A stretch of DNA of 64,000 nt, from NCBI RefSeq assembly GCF_016031635.1, contig NZ_JACEGD010000024.1, forward strand, positions 1 to 64,000, read 5' to 3'. This DNA comes from Bradyrhizobium diversitatis (GTDB lineage Bacteria > Pseudomonadota > Alphaproteobacteria > Rhizobiales > Xanthobacteraceae). Positions 1 to 7,746 of this stretch are shown piece by piece. Positions within the stretch are counted from its first letter, which is position 1. Each line of letters begins with the position of its first letter. The notes below the pieces were generated by a model that made no database searches, was not told the DNA's origin, and saw only the letters and a list, made by a program, of their open reading frames with translations. The position numbers and the translations under genes are program-made.

Positions 1-129
1 GCCGTCGATCCAGTCCCAATCGACCTTGCCGGCAAGCTGAACCAGCTCGTGCTTCATATTGATGATCTGGTCCAGCCTGGCCCGGAACAGATCGCCCGAT
101 TCCGTCGTCCTGTGCTTCTTCGGTCGCAT
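1..129 (-). CDS. IS5-family transposase, N-terminal fragment (runs off window)
   Basis: The first 43 residues of a transposase on the minus strand, starting MRPKKHRTTES at the ATG complementary to 127-129. They match my memory of the N-terminus of IS5-family transposases common in Bradyrhizobium (basic start, then a helix with VQLAGKVDWDWIDG). The rest of the gene and element lies left of the window, so I cannot tell whether it is intact. The IS end should fall between about 150 and 300, but no inverted repeat can be paired from one end. Bases 130-327 hold no other gene that I can support. Confidence 0.7.
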   Translation of the reverse strand, partial: MRPKKHRTTESGDLFRARLDQIINMKHELVQLAGKVDWDWIDG

Positions 130-327
130 CGCCACCTCCGATGCGACGACGGAATCATGACTGGCGATTCGACGGAATCCTGAAAATGAAATTGCAAGGT
201 TCCGATGCCCCAAGCATCAAAACCCTGCAATCGCAAAACAGCCCACAAAGACAAATGCGATTCTAGCTCAATCGCTTAGCCGCTCTTCACGGACGACCGC
301 ATAGCCTGAAGGCACCGGACACGAATC

Positions 328-360
328 AAAAAGCGGACCGGCACGGCCGGTCCGCTTTCG
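328..360 (-). terminator. Rho-independent terminator of the 385-690 gene
   Basis: An 11-bp perfect stem, AAGCGGACCGG (331-341) with CCGGTCCGCTT (347-357), and a 5-base loop. An A-run at 328-330 gives a short U tract on the minus strand. It lies just past the stop of the minus-strand gene ending at 385. Confidence 0.7.
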
Positions 361-384
361 TATTCGGGGTGGTGAAATGAACGC

Positions 385-690
385 TCAGGTGCCAGTGCGC
401 TTGTCGTTGCCGAAACGGCGGACGACGCGGCGCTCGACCACCACGGAGCGCTGCGCGCCCTGTTCGCCAGCGATGACGCGCGTGGCCGTGATGCGGCTGT
501 TGGTGCGGGCCTGCTTCTTCACCTCGGCCTGGACAACGTCGAGCGGCATTCCCATCAAGGCTGCGGCGATCTCGGCCTGCTGCGCCTGATCGTCGGTGAT
601 GCCGACGGCGGCGAAGATCGCCTCATCCAGGGTGGGCGGATCGTGGCGCACGCGCCGCGTGCCATATTTGGTGTTCCAGTCTGCGCTCAT
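385..690 (-). CDS. Conserved hypothetical protein, 101 aa
   Basis: A 101-residue soluble protein with no signal peptide or membrane segment. It starts MSADWNTKYG, has an acidic helical middle (about residues 20-60) that looks like a small helical domain, and ends in an arginine-rich tail (VERRVVRRFG). The protein family is not recognised. It is followed by a strong hairpin terminator and is probably monocistronic. Codon use matches the neighbours, and the frame is clean from an ATG. The basic tail could contact nucleic acid, but that is inference only. Confidence 0.65.
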   Translation of the reverse strand: MSADWNTKYGTRRVRHDPPTLDEAIFAAVGITDDQAQQAEIAAALMGMPLDVVQAEVKKQARTNSRITATRVIAGEQGAQRSVVVERRVVRRFGNDKRTGT

Positions 691-785
691 AACGGCCTCG
701 TTTTGATGCCGGGATACCTAGTGCCCTGAATGTTGCATTGCAATATGAAATCGGCGTGGCAGCTCAGCTATGCACCGTTCGGGTG

Positions 786-1472
786 TCATGGCGGTGACAC
801 AGCACCTGCGACGACCCCCACACGTTGCTGAGGCCAGCGTTTCAGAGCTGCGTCTCCGGCTTCGGTGAGCCGGTAAATTCCCCGCTCAGTGCGTTCGAAC
901 CAGCCATACACATTGTTAAGCAAGATCTTGCCGGCATCGGGACAACGTTCCCGCAGCTCGCGCACGGGCTTCGGGCCTTCGGCGAGCGCCGACGCGCAGG
1001 CCAGTGCCTGCTGCCGATAGGCCGTCATGATCGGTGCGCGGGTGCTGCCGCCGAGCACGGGATCGCCCTGGCGCCGCTGATGCTCGGCGACGAGCCGCGA
1101 GCGCACCTTCGGCTCCCGGCGCGGCGCAGCGGTCGGCGGTTTCACCAGCACCTCGACCTGGCCGCGATCGGTCACCCCAAGCATGCCGAAGCCGAGACGG
1201 CGGCAGAGATTGCGGTAGCGCGCATCGCTCTCGCGTCCCTTGCCGCGCGCCGACATCTTGGCCGCGATCCAGACCTCGTCGCCGGCCGGCGCGCGGTCGA
1301 CTGCCTGCAGGATCAGCTCGAGATTGAAGGCAAGCTTGAGCTCGCCGATGACCACGACCGGCGGATCGCCGGCGCTGAGACCGACGAGATCGCAGCCGCC
1401 GATCTCGCCCTTGACCGTGAAGCCAAGCTCTTCGAGGAAGCGTTTGACGGGCAGGTATAGCGCGGTTTCCAA
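786..1472 (-). CDS. DUF2161 family, putative PD-(D/E)XK-type phosphodiesterase
   Basis: A 228-residue protein. The N-terminal half reads as a PD-(D/E)XK nuclease-like fold: LVGLSAG, then VVVIGELKLAF with the E-x-K pair, then LQAVDRA. This is the pattern of DUF2161 proteins. The C-terminal half (from about residue 145) looks like a winged-helix module (YRQQALACASAL, then GWFERTERGIYRLTEAG). The family is called a putative phosphodiesterase, but I know of no demonstrated substrate. It stands alone, with the neighbouring gene about 100 bp away. Start ATG at 1470-1472. Confidence 0.7.
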   Translation of the reverse strand: METALYLPVKRFLEELGFTVKGEIGGCDLVGLSAGDPPVVVIGELKLAFNLELILQAVDRAPAGDEVWIAAKMSARGKGRESDARYRNLCRRLGFGMLGVTDRGQVEVLVKPPTAAPRREPKVRSRLVAEHQRRQGDPVLGGSTRAPIMTAYRQQALACASALAEGPKPVRELRERCPDAGKILLNNVYGWFERTERGIYRLTEAGDAALKRWPQQRVGVVAGAVSPP

Positions 1473-1568
1473 GGCGGTTCCGATCGGAGAATCAGTTGCG
1501 GCTAGTCTAGTGCCTTCTCGCCTCTGATTGAATCAAGCCGGTGTTCGGACGATCAGATCAAAACGCAA

Positions 1569-2249
1569 TCACACCCGACCACCTACCGGAATCAGCGCAC
1601 CGGTGACGCCGCTCGCGGCGTCGCTGGCAAGGAACAGGATGACCTCGGCGAGTTCCTGCGGCGTCACCCATCTGGAGAAATCGGCCTTCGGCATGTCGGC
1701 GCGATTGGCCGCGGTGTCGATGATCGAGGGCAGCACGGCATTCACGGTGACCTTGCCCTTCCATTCGTTGGCGAGCGCCTCGGTGAGGCGATGCACGCCG
1801 GCCTTCGAGGCCGCATAGGGCCCCATGCCGCTGCCCGCCTGGAGCGCGCCCATCGCGCCGATATTGACGATGCGGCCGGCCTTGGACGCGGCGAGGTGCG
1901 GCAGCGCCGCGCGCGAGGCGTTGAGCGCGGTGAGCACGTTGAGCGCGTGCATGCGCTGCCACGTCTTGATGTCGCCGTCGCCGATGGTCTCGAAGGCGAA
2001 GCCGCCGGCGATGTTGATCAGTGCGTCGAGCCGGCCGAAATGCTTTGCGGCCGCATCAACGGCGTTGTTCGCTTGCGCTGCGTCGGACAGGTCGACACCG
2101 CCGATCTCGATGCGGTCGGGCGTCGGGGGCACTTGCGAAGGCGCGTGATCGATGCCGGCCACGCGCGCGCCGCGCGCCAGCGCCGTCTCGGCGACCACCT
2201 TGCCGAGCGCGCCGAGTGCGCCCGTCACGAGAACCACTTTTCCGTGCAC
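1569..2249 (-). CDS. SDR family oxidoreductase
   Basis: A classical short-chain dehydrogenase/reductase using NAD(P)H. The cofactor motif VTGALGALGK is a TGxxxGxG variant close to the N-terminus. NIAG is followed by a catalytic YAASK motif preceded by NIGAMGA, where the usual serine position is less standard. I chose the GTG at 2247-2249 because a GGAGAG Shine-Dalgarno sequence lies 6 bases upstream and the Rossmann strand then starts at once. A longer TTG start at 2324 has no ribosome-binding site. The substrate is unknown. Divergent from the SGNH hydrolase gene at 2369. Confidence 0.8.
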   Translation of the reverse strand: MHGKVVLVTGALGALGKVVAETALARGARVAGIDHAPSQVPPTPDRIEIGGVDLSDAAQANNAVDAAAKHFGRLDALINIAGGFAFETIGDGDIKTWQRMHALNVLTALNASRAALPHLAASKAGRIVNIGAMGALQAGSGMGPYAASKAGVHRLTEALANEWKGKVTVNAVLPSIIDTAANRADMPKADFSRWVTPQELAEVILFLASDAASGVTGALIPVGGRV

Positions 2250-2368
2250 GTTGCTCTCCGTCGTTACCTCTTGCGCTCCGACATTGCGCGGGCCGAATTG
2301 GACTTGCAATGCCGGCGGCTTCAAGGCTGAATGAGTTCTGCAACCTTGAATAGCGTGAGGGCGTCGGT

Positions 2369-3109
2369 ATGTCCGAAAGTCTGCCAGCCGTAGACATCCC
2401 GCAGGACATCATCGCGCTCAAATACCCGCTGCGACGCTTCTTTGAGGCTCTGCGCGGAGAAGGTCCGGCTCGCATCGTGGCGATGGGATCATCCTCAACG
2501 GCGGGACGTGCGGATGTCGTGCCTTACCCCGCCCGCCTGGAGATGTATTTGAGGCAGCACTACGCCGGCCCCTTGCCGAAGCTTCGCATCGACGTCCTGA
2601 ACCGCGGCAAGGGCGGAGAGGAGGCGCCGACAGAACTCGATCGGTTCGACGCAGATATTTTCGCGGACCGGCCCGCGATGGTGCTTTGGCAGGTCGGGAC
2701 CAACGCTGTCTTCCGCAAGAACGAGTTCAACTTTCAGCAGGTGCTGGACAGTATCGCCGAAGGCGTGCGCCGGCTGGGGCAGCATCCAATGGATGTTGTG
2801 TTGATTGATCCGCAATATGTCACCGCCATGCTCCGCGACGACAAGGCCGAGCTTTCGGAGCAGATGGTCTCGAAGATCCGGGAGATCGCGGAAGCTGCGA
2901 AGGTCAATGTGTTCCGACGTTGGGCCCTGATGCGGCATTGGCATGTGCAGAATGGCGTGCCATTCGACCAGATGGTCGATCCAACGGATCGGCCCGACAT
3001 GCTTCACCAGAGTGACTGGAGCACGCTTGAGGTCTCCAAAGCCCTGTGTCAGGCGATCACCGACGCTGTCCCGCCGGGGACGTGGCTGACCGACCAAGCA
3101 ACGTCCTGA
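2369..3109 (+). CDS. SGNH/GDSL-type hydrolase
   Basis: A 246-residue cytoplasmic esterase-like protein. The four SGNH blocks can be followed: the nucleophile block GSSSTAG (residues 40-46), the glycine block NRGKGGEE (about 78-85), the asparagine block VGTN (109-112), and a late D-x-x-H in RPDMLHQSDW. There is no signal peptide, so it probably acts inside the cell. The natural ester substrate cannot be told. A GAGGG ribosome-binding site precedes the ATG. Its stop abuts the convergent phosphatase gene with no spacer. Confidence 0.8.
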   Translation: MSESLPAVDIPQDIIALKYPLRRFFEALRGEGPARIVAMGSSSTAGRADVVPYPARLEMYLRQHYAGPLPKLRIDVLNRGKGGEEAPTELDRFDADIFADRPAMVLWQVGTNAVFRKNEFNFQQVLDSIAEGVRRLGQHPMDVVLIDPQYVTAMLRDDKAELSEQMVSKIREIAEAAKVNVFRRWALMRHWHVQNGVPFDQMVDPTDRPDMLHQSDWSTLEVSKALCQAITDAVPPGTWLTDQATS

Positions 3110-3853
3110 TCAGGCTTGCAGATAGCGCGCCTTCAGCGCGGCCCGCTCGGCTTCGCCGAGCTTGAGCCCGTCGCGCAGATAGGTTTCGAGATCGCCATAC
3201 TCGCTGCCGACGGCCTCGAAGGCCGCAGCAAGATACGAGGTCTCCACGCTGCCGATGGCGTTGCGGACGTCCTCGGGCAGATCCGTGGCGGCCGTCGCAT
3301 CGCGCTTGTAGTGACGGTTGGTCAAGAGGTAATCCTCGGCGATGATGTCGTCGGGCACGCCCAGCGCATGCAGGATCAGCGCGCTGGCGAAGCCGGTGCG
3401 GTCCTTGCCGGCGGTGCAGTGGATCACGAGCGGCGCGCGGTCTTCCAGCAAATGGCCGAACAGCGCACGAAAGCAGTGCGTGTTGTGGCGAACATAGTTC
3501 CGATAGGACTCGCGCATGAGCTCGAGCGCCACGGGCGCGGTGAGCGTGCCCCGGGTGAGCTCGGCGCGCAGCGCGGCGACGACGGTCGGCTCGATCGGCA
3601 GCGAATGCACCGTGATCTCGTTCACGACGCAGATGCCAGCTGCGCGCTCCTCCAGGCCACGGAAATCGAATGCGCTTCTGACGCCCAGCGCGCGGACGAT
3701 CTCGACGTCGGCTGCGGTGAGCTGGCCGAGATGATTGGAGCGGAAGATGTGCCGCCAGCGCGTGATGCGGCCATCGGTGGTCGGATAGCCGCCGAGATCG
3801 CGAAAATTGCTGGCGCCTTGCAGGGCGAGATGGCGGGCAGGAGAGTCTGACAT
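3110..3853 (-). CDS. Tyrosine-protein phosphatase (Y_phosphatase3 family)
   Basis: A 247-residue protein with the bacterial tyrosine phosphatase layout. The N-terminus has NFRDLGGY (residues 16-23), a hallmark of this family. DFRGLEER follows, then the cysteine P-loop HCTAGKDRTG (145-154), where Cys146 is the nucleophile and Arg152 binds phosphate. Related proteins dephosphorylate phosphotyrosine or phosphoinositides; here the substrate is unknown. Convergent with the SGNH hydrolase. Confidence 0.88.
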   Translation of the reverse strand: MSDSPARHLALQGASNFRDLGGYPTTDGRITRWRHIFRSNHLGQLTAADVEIVRALGVRSAFDFRGLEERAAGICVVNEITVHSLPIEPTVVAALRAELTRGTLTAPVALELMRESYRNYVRHNTHCFRALFGHLLEDRAPLVIHCTAGKDRTGFASALILHALGVPDDIIAEDYLLTNRHYKRDATAATDLPEDVRNAIGSVETSYLAAAFEAVGSEYGDLETYLRDGLKLGEAERAALKARYLQA

Positions 3854-3923
3854 GAGATCAGCTTGGGTTATGTTCCATTGGACGCACGACGGGCGTTCTT
3901 AAGGGCTACTAGAGGGGGCGATC

Positions 3924-4235
3924 ATGGGCTGCCACAAGGCCATTCTTTTGGCGGTCACCATGCTGGCGGGCGGAATTTGCCACGCGCCGCAGGCCGATGC
4001 GCAGACGTTCCGGACCTATCGCTGTGCCGATGGTACACGGTTCATCGTTGGTTTTTATGATGGCGACAAGCGCGCCTTTCTGCAGATCGACGGCGAGCCC
4101 GTAACGCTCGCGAAGCGGCTGGCGGTCTCTGGCGCGCGCTATTCGGGAGCCGGTATCACGCTGACCATCGGGAAGGCCGGGACCACCACGGTCAAGCATC
4201 TGAAGCGGCCGGTCACGGCCTGCGCGGTGATTTGA
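3924..4235 (+). CDS. Secreted MliC-like lysozyme-inhibitor-family protein
   Basis: A 103-residue exported protein with a Sec signal peptide (hydrophobic stretch to about residue 20, cleavage near ADAQ-TF). The mature part follows the MliC pattern: YRCADGTRF, then FLQIDGEPVTL, then a SGARYSG block, with a second cysteine near the C-terminus (TACAV) that could pair with the first. MliC proteins inhibit c-type lysozyme in the envelope. The tail after SGARY is shorter and less standard here, so the function is only suggested. A terminator follows directly. Confidence 0.6.
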   Translation: MGCHKAILLAVTMLAGGICHAPQADAQTFRTYRCADGTRFIVGFYDGDKRAFLQIDGEPVTLAKRLAVSGARYSGAGITLTIGKAGTTTVKHLKRPVTACAVI

Positions 4236-4257
4236 TCGGCATGGTTCAGGCAGGAAT

Positions 4258-4294
4258 CAAAAAGGGCCGAAACGCCGTTGTTTCGGCCCTTTTC
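4258..4294. terminator. Bidirectional Rho-independent terminator
   Basis: A perfect 13-bp stem, AAAGGGCCGAAAC (4261-4273) with GTTTCGGCCCTTT (4280-4292), and a 6-base loop, with A and T runs on the two flanks. It sits between the convergent genes ending at 4235 and 4349 and can serve both. Confidence 0.85.
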
Positions 4295-4348
4295 AAACTG
4301 CCGCCGGGCGACTTCGAGAGCGCGGCGGTCTCAAACCAACGATAGGCA

Positions 4349-4552
4349 TCAGCGATCCCATTTCGGCTTGGCTTCGTCGACCGCATCCTGGTGATACCAG
4401 CTGTCGCTGCAGATCGAGACGTTCGAGGGCAACGAGGCGTGATCGGCAGGAAGGCGGGTCTCGCCGTAACGGCGTCCCCCGAGCGCCGCACGGCCGCCGA
4501 CGGGGAATTGGTAGATCTTCGCAGATCCGTGACTAAGACCATTGTTCATCAT
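4349..4552 (-). CDS. gstI: GstI-like small protein (DUF2735 type), divergent from glnII
   Basis: A 67-residue protein with the block SAKIYQFPVGGRAALGGRR and a conserved SDSWYHQDA segment near the C-terminus. Small proteins of this kind (DUF2735) sit upstream of and divergent to glnII in Rhizobiales. In Rhizobium leguminosarum the gene in this place, gstI, encodes an inhibitor of glnII expression acting after transcription. The position, size and motif fit that role here. Start ATG 4550-4552, with AAGGAG 8 bases upstream; a second ATG follows at once. The symbol rests on synteny and my memory of the motif. Confidence 0.72.
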   Translation of the reverse strand: MMNNGLSHGSAKIYQFPVGGRAALGGRRYGETRLPADHASLPSNVSICSDSWYHQDAVDEAKPKWDR

Positions 4553-4986
4553 TACGATTTCTCCTTGGTCGAAGCGCCTTGGCCTCCATGGTGCGCCCGA
4601 CTCGTTCGATTGTGGTTACTGGAATCCCCATATCGGCCGGGCTTCCCGGATTGGAAAGTGCTGAAAAGAAAATCAGTTTCCGCCCAATTTGTGGGCAGGC
4701 AGCCTTCTGCATCGTCTAAGGCACGATCCCTCTGACCAACGCATGGGCCATTCCGAAGGTTGCGGGGCAGGGGGCGTATAGTTTGCGAAAATTGCCGGAC
4801 GTTGATGCGCGTTTAGTCGGCAACCTCCGGGACGATGCTAGCTGCTCCAGAATCGGGCGTTCTCCGAGGAATTTTGCAGTGTAGCTTCACGTGAAGGTGC
4901 GCGGCTATGACGCACAGTGCCGTGAGTGGTTCGCCGGCGACGTGGGAGGTCGGCCGCGGTGGAAAACCGCCCGTACTGCGGCTTTT
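4553..4986. other. gstI-glnII divergent regulatory region
   Basis: This stretch of about 430 bases between gstI and the glnII promoter has no credible gene. It should hold the gstI promoter and NtrC enhancer sites. I could not find a clean NtrC palindrome. The nearest is a loose inverted repeat near 4896-4913 (GTGCG and CGCAC arms), which is only suggestive. Confidence 0.45.
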
Positions 4987-5003
4987 TGGCACGTAAAATG
5001 CTT
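4987..5003 (+). promoter_or_regulatory. Sigma-54 (-24/-12) promoter of glnII
   Basis: TGGCACGTAAAATGCTT matches the RpoN consensus TGGCACG-N4-TTGC closely. The -24 GG is at 4988-4989 and the -12 GC is at 5000-5001, with the required 10 bases between. Transcription would start near 5012-5014, leaving a leader of about 78 bases. This fits nitrogen control of glnII by NtrC and RpoN, as known in rhizobia. Confidence 0.85.
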
Positions 5004-5011
5004 GGGAAGCG

Positions 5012-5060
5012 CCGGCCGATGATGGCCGGGTACAAAACGTGCGGGGGCCTTCAGGCCCCC
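5012..5060 (+). promoter_or_regulatory. Two consecutive hairpins in the glnII leader
   Basis: The predicted leader begins with hairpin 1, CCGGCC (5012-5017) with GGCCGG (5024-5029). Hairpin 2 is GGGGGCCT (5043-5050) with AGGCCCCC (5053-5060), about 30 bases before the start codon. No U-run follows, so it does not look like a simple terminator. These could be part of post-transcriptional control by GstI or an mRNA-stability device; the role is inferred. Confidence 0.6.
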
Positions 5061-5090
5061 AACCTTTCGCATCATCTACAGAGAGGCTCA

Positions 5091-6125
5091 ATGACCAAGT
5101 ACAAGCTCGAGTACATCTGGCTCGACGGATATACGCCGACTCCGAATTTGCGCGGCAAAACTCAGATCAAGGAATTCGCGTCGTTCCCGACGCTCGAGCA
5201 GCTTCCGCTCTGGGGCTTCGATGGCTCCTCCACCATGCAGGCCGAAGGCCACAGCTCCGATTGCGTGCTGAAGCCGGTCGCGGTGTTTCCGGACGGCGCG
5301 CGCACCAACGGCGTGCTGGTGATGTGCGAAGTCATGATGCCGGACGGCAAGACCCCGCATCCGTCCAACAAGCGCGCCACCATCCTGGACGACGCCGGCG
5401 CCTGGTTCGGCTTCGAGCAGGAATACTTCTTCTACAAGAACGGCCGTCCGCTCGGTTTCCCCGAGGCCGGCTATCCGGCGCCGCAAGGTCCGTACTACAC
5501 CGGCGTCGGCTATTCGAACGTCGGCGATGTCGCCCGCAAGATCGTCGAAGAGCATCTCGACCTCTGCCTGGCTGCCGGCATCAACCATGAAGGCATCAAC
5601 GCGGAAGTCGCAAAGGGCCAGTGGGAATTCCAGATCTTCGGCAAGGGCTCCAAGAAGGCCGCTGACGAAATGTGGATGGCCCGCTACCTGATGCTGCGCC
5701 TGACCGAGAAGTACGGCATCGACATCGAATTCCACTGCAAGCCGCTCGGCGATACCGACTGGAACGGCTCGGGCATGCATGCGAACTTCTCGACCGAGTA
5801 CATGCGGACGGTCGGCGGCAAGGAGTATTTCGAGGCGCTGATGGCCGCCTTCGACAAGAACCTGATGGACCACATCGCCGTCTACGGCCCGGACAACGAC
5901 AAGCGTCTGACCGGCAAGCACGAGACCGCGCCGTGGAACAAGTTCAGCTACGGCGTTGCCGACCGCGGCGCGTCGATCCGCGTTCCGCACTCCTTCGTCA
6001 ACAACGGCTACAAGGGCTATCTGGAAGACCGCCGTCCGAACTCGCAAGGCGACCCCTACCAGATCGCTTCGCAGATCCTGAAGACGATCGCGTCCGTGCC
6101 GACCGACAAGAAGGCCGCGGCCTAA
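5091..6125 (+). CDS. glnII: Glutamine synthetase II (eukaryotic type)
   Basis: Makes glutamine from glutamate, ammonia and ATP in the cytoplasm. The 344-residue length and motifs are those of GSII, not the ~470-residue GSI: GFDGSST (42-48), FGFEQEYF (106-113), KPLGDTDWNGSGMH (217-230) and DRGASIRVP (291-299). Start ATG 5091, MTKYKLEYIW, with GAGAGG upstream; the frame stays open further upstream but into the promoter. It is transcribed from the sigma-54 promoter at 4987 and ends at a strong terminator. A gstI-like gene lies divergently upstream. Confidence 0.97.
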   Translation: MTKYKLEYIWLDGYTPTPNLRGKTQIKEFASFPTLEQLPLWGFDGSSTMQAEGHSSDCVLKPVAVFPDGARTNGVLVMCEVMMPDGKTPHPSNKRATILDDAGAWFGFEQEYFFYKNGRPLGFPEAGYPAPQGPYYTGVGYSNVGDVARKIVEEHLDLCLAAGINHEGINAEVAKGQWEFQIFGKGSKKAADEMWMARYLMLRLTEKYGIDIEFHCKPLGDTDWNGSGMHANFSTEYMRTVGGKEYFEALMAAFDKNLMDHIAVYGPDNDKRLTGKHETAPWNKFSYGVADRGASIRVPHSFVNNGYKGYLEDRRPNSQGDPYQIASQILKTIASVPTDKKAAA

Positions 6126-6170
6126 GATCCTCCCGGCCCGGGCTGGGGGGCTGGCCCGGGTTGGTCTCAA

Positions 6171-6203
6171 TCCGCCGGAGCTGCAAGGCTCCGGCGGATT
6201 TTT
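6171..6203 (+). terminator. Rho-independent terminator of glnII
   Basis: An 11-bp perfect stem, TCCGCCGGAGC (6171-6181) with GCTCCGGCGGA (6188-6198), a 6-base loop and then TTTTT. A weaker GC-rich hairpin (CCCGG...CCGGG) lies just before it, near 6132-6161. Confidence 0.9.
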
Positions 6204-6319
6204 GCATTTGAATGACGGCCGTTTCCGTGTCTGCCGACCGCGGCTCCGCGAAACTTGTCCATTGCTGCCGAAAGCGGGATAGAGTGCTCCAGGATGCGGG
6301 CAGGGCCGGGGCACGGCTG

Positions 6320-7021
6320 GTGTTTGAAGGCTTCTACAAGGTGAGATTTCAGCTCGGCGATGCCATCGGCCGGAGCGTGATGCATGCCGGCAACGGCAAG
6401 ATGCTCGGCGGCAATTCGGCCTTCGCTCATATCGGCACCTACGTGAAGACCGGCGAGGGCGTGGACGTCGTGATCAGCACCGTCCGCCATAACCCGGATC
6501 CGAGCTACCGCGCCATGGCGGGCACGGACGATGCGACCTTGATCGCGAAGGGCTGGGCGGACGGCGATCTCTATCGCTTCAAGGGTGAGCTGAAGGAGCT
6601 GCCCGGCGTGCCGTTCCAGTCGGTGATGACGCCGATCACGGATGACGAAGTACCGATCGCCGGCGGCGTCGGCGAGGCCGGCATCGCCAACGGTCTCTAC
6701 TCGATTCATCTGCGGATGCTCGACGGTCTCGACGGAGGCCTCACCGGCGTGATGCTGCTCAACCAGGGCCGCATCCTCGGCGGCGACGCATCATTCCATT
6801 ATCTCGGCAGCTACACCGCCGCGAACGGCCGCTGGAAGGGCCAAATCCTCAACCAGGAGCACACGCCGGCCAAGGACGATCCGATCTTCGGCGGCCACGA
6901 GGTCGGCATCGGCTTCTCCGGCAGCTACGATGCGGAGCACGCGGTGCTGGAGGCGACAGCGCTTGCCGGCAAGCGCAGCCTGCGCCTCACCGCCGCGCTC
7001 AAGCTGATGCATCGCGCCTGA
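6320..7021 (+). CDS. Double GrlR-like domain protein, copy 1
   Basis: A 233-residue protein built of two similar halves. Each starts with a GxYxVxxx strand, then a DGKMLGGN or QGRILGGD turn, then a HIGTY or YLGSY strand. This is the pattern of the GrlR fold, a small beta-barrel regulator first known from enterobacterial type III secretion. The GTG at 6320 is preferred over longer starts because it gives nearly the same length as its paralogue at 9052 (234 residues) and places the first strand at the N-terminus. Function here is unknown; no secretion genes are nearby. Confidence 0.7.
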   Translation: MFEGFYKVRFQLGDAIGRSVMHAGNGKMLGGNSAFAHIGTYVKTGEGVDVVISTVRHNPDPSYRAMAGTDDATLIAKGWADGDLYRFKGELKELPGVPFQSVMTPITDDEVPIAGGVGEAGIANGLYSIHLRMLDGLDGGLTGVMLLNQGRILGGDASFHYLGSYTAANGRWKGQILNQEHTPAKDDPIFGGHEVGIGFSGSYDAEHAVLEATALAGKRSLRLTAALKLMHRA

Positions 7022-7039
7022 TCGCGCCAGGAACCGCGC

Positions 7040-7723
7040 ATGGAAAATGTCCGCATGCTCTCGACGCTCGGCCTCATGGGCGCGATGCGCAGCCTGTCCT
7101 CGGCCTTCGAGACTGCAACCGGCATCCATGTCGATGCCGATTTCGCGCCGACCCTGGCGCTGCTGAAGCGGTTGCGCGAGGGCGAGGCCGCCGACCTCGT
7201 CATCCTCACCCGCGAAGGGCTCGACGAGATGATCGGCGAGGAGCGCGTGATTGCCGAGAGCGCGGCTGATCTGGCGCGGTCCTTCGTCGGCATCGCCGTG
7301 CGGGCCGGGCAGGCGCACCCCGACATCGGCAGCGAAGCGGCGCTGCGCACGACCCTGCTCGCAGCGCGGTCCGTCGCCTATTCGCGGCTCGGAGCGAGCG
7401 GCGTGTACTTCGCCCAGCTGATCGTGCGGATGGGGATCGCGGCGGAGATCAACGCCAGGGCCACCATCGTCGAGCAGGGATTTACGGCGGAGCGGCTCGC
7501 GACCGGCGAGGCGGACCTCGCCGTGCAGCAGATCAGCGAGCTGAGGCAGGTCGGCGGCATCGAGGTCGTCGGCCCGATCCCGCATGAATTGCAGACGCCG
7601 GCCGTGTTCTCCGCCGGCCGCATGGCGAATGCGAAACATGCCGAAGCCGCCGACCGGCTGCTGCGCTATCTGGCATCGCCTGATGTCGTGCCCGTGCTGC
7701 GCCAATCAGGACTCGAGCCTTGA
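7040..7723 (+). CDS. ModA-like periplasmic-binding-fold protein lacking a signal peptide
   Basis: A 227-residue protein with the type II binding-protein fold of molybdate/sulfate binding proteins: STLGLMGAMRSLSSAFE at the N-terminus, DLVILTREGLDEM, YSRLGASGVYFAQL, GEADLAVQQISEL and a C-terminal RLLRYLASPDV. The open frame starts directly in the first strand, with no export signal, so it is probably cytoplasmic and could sense a ligand rather than feed a transporter. No permease or ATPase gene is adjacent. It follows the GrlR-like gene by 18 bases. Confidence 0.72.
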   Translation: MENVRMLSTLGLMGAMRSLSSAFETATGIHVDADFAPTLALLKRLREGEAADLVILTREGLDEMIGEERVIAESAADLARSFVGIAVRAGQAHPDIGSEAALRTTLLAARSVAYSRLGASGVYFAQLIVRMGIAAEINARATIVEQGFTAERLATGEADLAVQQISELRQVGGIEVVGPIPHELQTPAVFSAGRMANAKHAEAADRLLRYLASPDVVPVLRQSGLEP

Positions 7724-7746
7724 ATTTGCCGGGACGGGGACGCAAC

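Noticed and set aside
5088..6314. 408-codon minus-strand frame opposite glnII
   Set aside because: Shadow of a highly conserved gene; no family features.
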